This document shows, in pieces, positions 57,290 through 64,000 of a stretch of 64,000 nt of DNA. Both the position numbers and the translations under genes were made by a program. The number at the start of each line of letters is the position of its first letter. The stretch's first letter is position 1. The DNA is taken from contig OX578284.1 in assembly GCA_951217055.1 (NCBI GenBank), positions 31,150,187 through 31,214,186 of the forward strand, in the 5' to 3' direction. This DNA comes from Gerris lacustris. Taxonomy: Eukaryota > Arthropoda > Insecta > Hemiptera > Gerridae. The notes below the pieces were generated by a model. It was given only the letters and a program-made list of their open reading frames with translations, searched no databases and had not been told where the DNA came from.

Positions 57290-57490
57290 TAAGGTGAGTT
57301 AGAGATGTAGAGGGTGCGCCTAGGCTAAGCTTGGCGGAGGCGAGGCCATCCAAGGAACCGGCTAAGCTTGCTTTGCTTCTTTTTAAGATATCTAGTCTTT
57401 TAAAGAACTCTTGAGAAATATTTGGATATCTAGGTCGGACCGGTCAGTTGCCCGGGCCTAGCCCACATACTACTCTCTAGTCCTCTTCAA
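57290..57490. other. GC-rich patch
   Basis: GGCGGAGGCGAGGCC and GGTCGGACCGGTCAGTTGCC blocks, with AAGCTTGG and AAGCTTGC doubled. No frame recognised. A further CpG-rich patch with CGGTCGACC-like blocks follows at 57785-57930. Confidence 0.3.
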
Positions 57491-58149
57491 GATACATTGC
57501 CTAAAACATCAGACCAACAAATTGCTAACATAAAATAATCATGTATGGAAATTCGTAATATCTTATTTATACAACCCTTGTTTTATATTCGATTGTTAGC
57601 TTTATAGTCAATAGTCATAGCATCTTAGCATTTTACTGACAAGGTACAAAACTTGTATGGAACCAAATAAATATTTTTCTTTTTCTTCAAATAAATAATA
57701 TATATGTAATTAGGAAGTTATTCAGAAAATAATTATGATATACTTGTAAACTTAGCTAAAATTTATAAAACAGCATAAAATTCTAAGGCTTTCGGAATCA
57801 CTGACTTAGGTGGACCGATTTGTAACCGATGTGTCCGGAAACACCGATCTAAACAACCGAAAGCGATCGCAAAACCTTAGGTTGATTTAAGGGTCGACCG
57901 GAGCGGTACCTTCTTTGTCGGATCTTCACTGTAATTTTAAAAGTGTAAAACCTGTTTTCTATTTTTTTACGTCGGTTTTTTGCTATTCTTCAAAGTTAAT
58001 TTTCAATATTTAGATTTTGTGGTAAAATGGACCTTTATCGATGTAAACAGTTCGGTACAATATTCTAGGAGGAAGATGCGGCTGAAAGTCCCATTAATAT
58101 TTGTAGTCAAATCTTTCAGTAGAGGGAAATAGGAAATGGAAGATGGCCG

Positions 58150-58620
58150 TATACAGATTTAACCAACAGGGGTGTTGCTATATAGTTGAACTTGAGACAC
58201 CAAACAACAACCAACAGCCAATTTTATAACCACTCTTTGTTCGACTGCTGTCTTTTCGGTCGACCGCTGCCTTCAACCTGTCCCGTTCGGGTACAAGATT
58301 ATTTCAAGCTGCCGCATGACACTAACCAGAACCAACTGCCGGTCGAGACAAACGGCACCCTAAGAGTAAAACGGTTCGTTTTATGGTTAATGCCGAAGAT
58401 AAACACCTTACGAAAATACTTACTAACTACGTGGGGATACAACCTGAAGTGCCTTGGCCTTCTTGAACATTTCGGTCCGTCCCATCATGTCCTTCGTCTT
58501 TCTTCTCTTCGTCCTGTTGAGAGAAAACCATCGAAGACCTTAGGCTAGAAAAGACCCGAATTCTGTCTAGTGGTGCTTCCCCCCACCAAGCAACTATCAC
58601 ACCATGCCCTAGCATAGAGT
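58150..58620. other. GC-richer segment with long open frames
   Basis: Open frames of about 120 codons (plus, 58186-58548) and 116 codons (minus, 58427-58777) overlap; both start with TTG rather than ATG. The plus product has no recognisable domain. A diverged exon cannot be excluded, but an old repeat is as likely. Confidence 0.2.
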
Positions 58621-58739
58621 TACAATGGAAATCCGATCTAAGCTCTGGAGATGTACCCATGTACACATTATACAACATAACATTAAATTGAATATGCAAT
58701 CTCAACCGAAGAAATGAATGAATAATAAATAAAAAAAAA

Positions 58740-59212
58740 TCGGTGGTCCCGTTTCTGTTACTCGGTCTGTCGGTCAATCCTCAATTTTTGCGAACAATCA
58801 TATCTTAAAAACTACTCCTCTGACTTTAATGAAGTTTGAATGGTTGGTAATAATTAGCCCATCGGTGTTCCCATATAAGTTTCAAGTTCTTGCGTCCATT
58901 TTTTCTCTTCTACATGCGCACAACCATACATTTATTTACATCACTATCTTCAAAAGTACTGATCTGATTTTTATGGAATTTGGGTGGTTTGTCGAAACGT
59001 AGCCCATAAATAGCTCTAGATTAATTTCAACCGTCCGTGCTCTTAACTTTTTGTTATATTGACACTTTAATTCATGAAAATAATCAAAACACTTTTTTTA
59101 GGATTAAAAAGCGGGGGAAATGTTAAAATGGCTTTTAAAAGCATAAAATCATTAAAGTAAACGAAATAGGAAGCGAGGAAGCGATGTGCCACACTAATTG
59201 GCATACTATTTT
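58740..59212 (+). mobile_element. Dispersed family B, right-complete copy
   Basis: TCTGTTACTCGGTCTGTCGG, CAATTTTTGCGAACAATCAT, TTAGCCCATCGGTGTTCCCA, TTCTTGCGTCCATTTTTTC and the right terminus (GAAGCGATGTGCCACACTAA, then TTGGCATACTATTTTAG) run in the same order as at 9.64 and 34.7 kb. The left hairpin is missing. 59213-59923 holds nothing clear. Confidence 0.6.
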
Positions 59213-59923
59213 AGAAATTATCTTACCAAATACAATTATTTTATTTCAGCGTTTCAAAGAAATGGGGATGATTATGTTTGTGAGGGAAATCAAATAGGCT
59301 CAAGATGGTGGATCATAAAATCCGATTTTTGACATTTTTACGGGAAAGAAAAAAAATGAAGAAATTTATAATTAACAAATATTATAAAGAATACTTTTTT
59401 CTTGAATAGTCAAAATTTGGTCCAGTTTCGTCTTGTAGGGTATTAGATAATTGTACTTCTTGGGTGCAGAGCATATTTTGAAAAAAAGTAATATTATAAA
59501 TCTTCACTTGAGAACAAGCAGGAGATTTTATGAAGAGTGAATCTTTTTTAAAAGTGATTTTTTTTTCTCATTAAACGTATTGGCAACCCGATCCTAATAA
59601 GCTGAAACAATTGGGATTGATATATTGGTTAAGAAACAAGTTCATGCCCGTTATATGGTTTATATACAGCTGATAGAGTGACAGGCACACCCCGTGTCAT
59701 CCATATGCATACTGGTATAAGTCCTTTGGCAGGCCTAAGTCCTCCAATGGCAACTGCCATTGGAGGCAATAGCACCAATTACAATAAAATCTATTTCTAC
59801 TCATGGCTAAATGGGCAGATTGAGTCTTGACAAGCAGAGTCTTGAAAAGCAGACGTCCATATTCGAGTCATTGTAATAGAAATGCTGTTTTCACCCTTTC
59901 TGTCTCTCTTCTTATATAATTTA

Positions 59924-60484
59924 TCCCAACAAAAACACAAAACAAGTGTAAAAAAAATAAGCCAAGTCTCGTGTAAAAAGTTTGAGATCATAGGTTTAGC
60001 CTAGTCTCCCATTGTTCGAGTAAGTTTTACTAGGTCTAATTTATCCAGTGCAAGTACATGATGTTTGTTTGACCCTCTCTCAATTCTCTTTCCCAAATCA
60101 CTCTACACGTTTAAATTAAAAAAAAAATTCTGACTTGGTAAATACTCACCACAATCTTAAATCAAATAATAAATATTATTTTTCATTTGAGCGTCGCAGC
60201 ACAAGGATACAAATTTGTATACGACACTGCATTTAATTTTAGCCTCTTTGGGGTGTGTATTTGCCAAGTCAGAAAACTTATTAAATTTAAACGTACAGAG
60301 TGATTTGGGAAAGAGACTAGAGAGAGGGACAGACAAACATCATGTACTTGCCCTCAATAAATTAGACCTAGTAGAACTTACTCAAACATAGAAGACTTGG
60401 CTAAACCTATGATTTTACGCGATTTAAGATTAACTTTTAACGCCAGACTTGTCTTATTTTTTTACACTTGTGTTTTAGTTGGGA
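59924..60484. mobile_element. Long-foldback family D, full copy
   Basis: The termini TCCCAACAAAAACAC and GTGTTTTAGTTGGGA are inverse. Inversion extends almost to the centre: AAGTGTAAAAAAAATAAGCC, TAGGTTTAGCCTAGTC, TTACTAGGTCTAATTTAT, AAATCACTCTACACGTTTAA and TGACTTGG.AAATAC all recur inverted in the right half. About 560 bp, arms about 230 bp each, non-coding. Same family as 19461-19895. Confidence 0.78.
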
Positions 60485-62699
60485 GATTTAACTTCTTTTT
60501 GTAAGTAATTTTTCGTTGCCCCAAACAATATTTCGTTTTTCTTTCTTTGTTCTTGTTTGATTTTTCTTTCTTTGATCATGTTTGATTGTACTTGGGTCTT
60601 TTTCTTTCTTTGTTCTTGTTTGATTGTACTTGGGCCTTTTTCTTTCTTGGTTCTTGTTAATCTTTCGAGTAACTTGTCCGTCGGTGGGTGTTCAAATTGA
60701 ACTAGGTACAATTATTTGGAATAAATATGTTTTAACTTTTAGATAACTATCAATCAATACTGTCAAATCAACCCTAACATCACTTTTTAGAATTAAAGTT
60801 CTCTAGGTAGCTCTAGTGGCGCTGTTTACAATTTTTTTTTTTTTTTTTACAATATTTGGAATAGGCTTTTCTATTAGCCTTGAAAGGGACAAAGAACCAG
60901 ATTTTTTCCGGATTTTTTAAATTTTTCCTTTATTAGTACAATAAACTCTACCTATATACAAAATTTAAAGTCACTAGGATTGTTAGAAGTGCCTTAGAAT
61001 TATGATGAGTGAGTGACAAAATAACAAAACTTTAGACTAAGATTGTGAAATTTTCTATTAGAAAATTCTATTACTTTTCTTTGTAAGTTTAAATTTATGA
61101 AAACTAGGCCTCACAAGTTCAGCATTTGTTGAGTCATTAAATTATTTAAAAGTTTATTCTGACTGATTTAAATCGATTCCTTTTCAATCATGGATAATTT
61201 TTAAACGGGAGTTCTTTGATCATATTTTTTATTTTAATTTTTTTTTTTTTTTCTTTTCATAATGCTTTCATGCAATACTAATGGCCCCTTTACTTATTCT
61301 GATTTGCGTTTATCACGATCTCTAGAATGTAAGATTGTCATATTCAATAAACTTTTCTTGAATTTATCATAATCTGAAGATTGTCAGATTTACAATTTCA
61401 TTATACTACTCTCGTTAGTGTTTATCACAAGCGTATTGTTTCTCGTAACTTGGTTTTGATTAAAATTATCTGATGTATAAAATAGTGTTTCATTTAAACA
61501 CATTTCTCTTTTACTCGTTGTTGTAAGCCCTTTGTGATATTGATTGATACCTAAGCAAAAGGATGCAGGAAGTTTTAGCGGCTGTCCAAATCCTTGACAC
61601 GGTAAGACGGCCAGTGTCCAAAGCTTACGGCTGGTTCTACAGTGCAATCCTTCCCCTCCAAGGCACCAGACAGCAGGTGCATCATAACATCTGCGTACTT
61701 CTATCTCCGCTGCATAATAACCTTTCATTATATCGTATTTTTCCTACTTCTCTCTCCACCCTTATTTTTATTTATTTTTATGTAGTTGAGTCTAATAATG
61801 ATCTCTGTTAATAACTGTTATTAAAACTGTTAATTGATCCATAACTTTTCGTAAAATATATAGAATACGATTTGTGGATGGAAGAATGCTCATAAAATGC
61901 ACTTAATTCTGAATTATTACTGACTTATCGCTCACTTCCAACTTTCTCTGTTCCGACTTAAATTCGCTATACTTATTATTTTTGGGATATACCATATATA
62001 TATTTCATGCTTGACAGAGAAAATTGAAGTAGTGTACTCACGTCATATCACTGTATAGATATAATTTTCACGTATATTACTCTTTGTTATCCAACCTTAT
62101 TCTAAATAAGCTATAATAATAAAATAAATATACTTTATACAAATTATATTTCTTATCCTAAAATACTACAATCTACCTTCACTTATCTTCATCCTAACTT
62201 AAATTACCAATTACTTACTTAATAATTTAACAATACAGTACCGCACTCTGTACTTAGAGCCAGTATTCCCACCCTTCTTTCTATTAATCTTATTTTATGC
62301 TCGACAGATACACTGATATACTGTGTTTTACTCTAAGGAGCTTATCAACATCTTATCTCATTATACCCTTAAATATTTATTTTTAACAAGATTTCAAACG
62401 TATTAGTAAAATGCTAAATTTTATTGCATTTGGTACAAAATTATTCTATACCTACTTATTTAATTTACCAAAAAATAATTATAAATAATAATATTTTAAT
62501 TCAATTTTAAATTTACTAATACATAATTATTGTTTATTGAAATATAAATTTATACCTAATGATATATAAAAATTTAAATGTAATTATTGATTTCCAAAGC
62601 AAGCTTCCATATGTGATTAAAAAATTATCATAACAATCACAATTTCATCTTAATTTGATATTTGATTTTTTTTTTTAAGAATTATGTATATATATTTTT
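60485..62699. other. AT-rich DNA with one unrecognised frame
   Basis: 60520-60660 has a TTTTTCTTTCTTTG(T/A)TC repeat, three to four copies. 61390-61728 (minus) is an ATG-started 112-codon frame, MKGYYAAEIEVRRCYDAPAV, over a short GC-richer core (61560-61710). I recognise no family, and the downstream two-thirds is AT-driven. Poly-T at about 60832-60849. Confidence 0.25.
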
Positions 62700-63010
62700 A
62701 TTTCCGAGCCTACCGAAGGTGATGGGATCATCTGTGATTAATCTAAAGAAATATTTTGTTCACACTTTTGTTTTTTTCATCAAGATTGAATTTAATCTTA
62801 GAATAATCTTAATTGTGCGTACAAAAATCTATTCCTAAAAAAAGAAAATCTGCCGCCATATTGAAAATATCGACTTTTGAACTATAAAAATTTATTTCGG
62901 TACTTTTTTGGCGATTGAGCTGAAATGCGCACCAAATATACCTTTCTGTAAGATAAATATGTGTAAGTCCTACACATTACAACTTAATATTTGCCACCAT
63001 TTTGAAATTA
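62700..63010 (+). repeat. Family B hairpin relic and family F copy
   Basis: 62701-62735 (TTCCGAGCCTACCGAAGGTG) is a decayed family B left hairpin. 62845-63010 contains CTGCCGCCATATTGAAAATA, TCGACTTTTGAACT and GCACCAAATATACC, shared with 3480-3559. Confidence 0.45.
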
Positions 63011-63042
63011 TTTGGTAAGGAAAAGTCCAAGACAACCTGTGT

Positions 63043-63044
<2 letters not shown>

Positions 63045-63085
<41 letters not shown>

Positions 63086-63205
63086 AATACAAATAAATAT
63101 ATCCGGGGTGCGTGAATATTGCTAAATAAGCAGGTGGAAGATAGTGTGAATACAGCTGTTTAGTACAAATCTTAGTTGCAGCTTCTTGTACCGCGCCCAT
63201 TACCT
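63045..63205 (-). mobile_element. Retro-insertion with about 36-nt poly(A) tail
   Basis: Poly-T on plus (63045-63080) is the poly(A) of a minus-strand insertion. Its body (63081 to about 63205) is richer in GC (GGTACAAGAAGCTGCAACTA, CACGCACCCCGGATATA) and ends TTTGTATTTATT before the tail. No polymerase III boxes are visible, so a 5'-truncated LINE end is as likely as a SINE. A target duplication is not obvious. Confidence 0.55.
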
Positions 63206-64000
63206 GATTGCTTTATATTATGTTAACCTGATTTATTTATTGCTATTCTTTATTATCTTAATTTAATTAATTCCCTTGATTTAATGTTGTTTTTATTTGT
63301 ACCTCTTTTCTGAATTTAAATCTGTCCTTATTCGTTAGCTAGATGTGAAGCGTTGGCCTTGTACAAATACCCAGACTCATTAGTTTAATGTCTCGTAAAG
63401 TTTTGTTTATTTATCTGCCGGTTCCTTGGTGTAAATTTGTGCACGTTGTCGAATATCTAGAACTCAACGCAACACTGATAATTTATTTGTTATTTGTTTA
63501 AACTTTGTTTTTCTTATTTTAATGAACTCGCAGTATGTATACAAAGGCAGGCCGAAACTGCAGTTTATTCCAGTCTTGACTGACATACGACGAATGCTGT
63601 TTGAAAGTTTCTCTGGTTGGAAGTCTGCAATCCAATTTAGGATTTTCGGTGAATCACATCTTGAAGAATGCAAATCCTGGCATAAAACTATCATTGAGAA
63701 TGTTAATTGATTAATCGTGATATTAATTTTAAGTACAATGAGTAAATGATTTATAATTATTCTAAATAAAAAAAACCATTGCTAAACACCCTTAAAATGG
63801 TTATTCGATATCGTCGGACATCACATTCTTTATAGTCCAGTCAGATCTGGCATATTGTGGATGTAAATAATCCACCAATTTGATATCTAGTATAGTTCCT
63901 TAAGGATGCTTGAAAATGAACGTTTCAAAAATCCTTAAAGTTATAAGGGAGCTATGGCTATGTTGGCAAATCGATCCCATTTTTTGGTGTTTAAATTTTT
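63206..64000. other. No gene recognised
   Basis: A 62-codon ATG-started frame at 63522-63710 (plus) begins MNSQYVYKGRPKLQFIPVLT and is less AT-rich than its flanks, but I recognise no family. Confidence 0.25.

Noticed and set aside
58186..58777. Two overlapping frames of about 116-120 codons as genes
   Set aside because: Both begin with TTG, overlap on opposite strands in GC-richer DNA, and one runs into a family B repeat. No domain recognised.
61390..61728. 112-codon minus frame and CACGGTAAGAC donor-like site as a gene
   Set aside because: No family recognised, most of the frame is AT-driven, and no acceptor or partner exon is visible.

Overview
The window is AT-rich (roughly 70 percent A+T by eye) eukaryotic DNA with no complete protein-coding gene that I can recognise. 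The repeats point to an animal, most likely an arthropod and probably an insect: a 3' fragment of a Jockey-clade LINE, a decayed piggyBac element, hAT-type non-autonomous elements, tRNA-derived SINEs, long foldback elements and many dispersed copies of at least six unnamed families. I cannot name the species. The window reads as intergenic or deep intronic DNA built almost wholly from transposable-element debris, plus a few GC-rich patches that could be regulatory or exonic.

Layout. 0-11.6 kb: a foldback element (32-400), two tandem copies of a dispersed family called A here (2914-4331), a GC-rich patch (6.58-7.06 kb), a hammerhead-like retroelement fragment (8.57-8.9 kb), two copies of family B (9.64-10.35 kb) and a strongly GC-rich patch (10.9-11.53 kb). 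11.68-13.44 kb: a piggyBac-type element with TTAA flanks, 16-bp terminal inverted repeats and a broken transposase on the minus strand, itself split by another DNA element. 14-21 kb: family C, a long-foldback family (D) and mostly featureless AT-rich DNA. 21.4-25 kb: a TA microsatellite, a hammerhead-like core, an A-TA-T palindrome, paired small MITEs, three tRNA-like copies in inverted arrangement inside a direct duplication, and the Jockey LINE end.

25-36 kb: family A copies including an inverted pair, a retro-insertion with target duplication, a second hammerhead-type locus, a degenerate tandem array, a GC-rich patch and a clean hAT MITE with an 8-bp target duplication. 36-44 kb: families B and C, a triplicated repeat, a tRNA-like SINE head, a motif array, pyrimidine-rich low-complexity DNA and a 600-bp foldback with hammerhead-like motifs in both arms. 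44-64 kb: mostly AT-rich filler with one large GC-rich patch (49.25-50.06 kb), a direct-repeat pair at 53.2-53.7 kb, a tRNA-derived SINE at 55.2-55.43 kb, GC-rich patches at 57.3-58.6 kb, family B (58.74-59.2 kb), a full long foldback (59.92-60.48 kb) and a poly-T retro-insertion near 63.05 kb.

The most notable signal is a set of hammerhead-ribozyme-like cores. One (21581-21623, minus) keeps every core element: a 4-bp stem I, the CTGANGA box, a 5-bp stem II, GAAA and a palindromic ACGT stem III followed by C. The others are decayed versions of the same plan. This fits Penelope-like or retrozyme-like elements, but I see no reverse transcriptase belonging to them here. Every family call rests on reading the sequence by eye; no database was searched.
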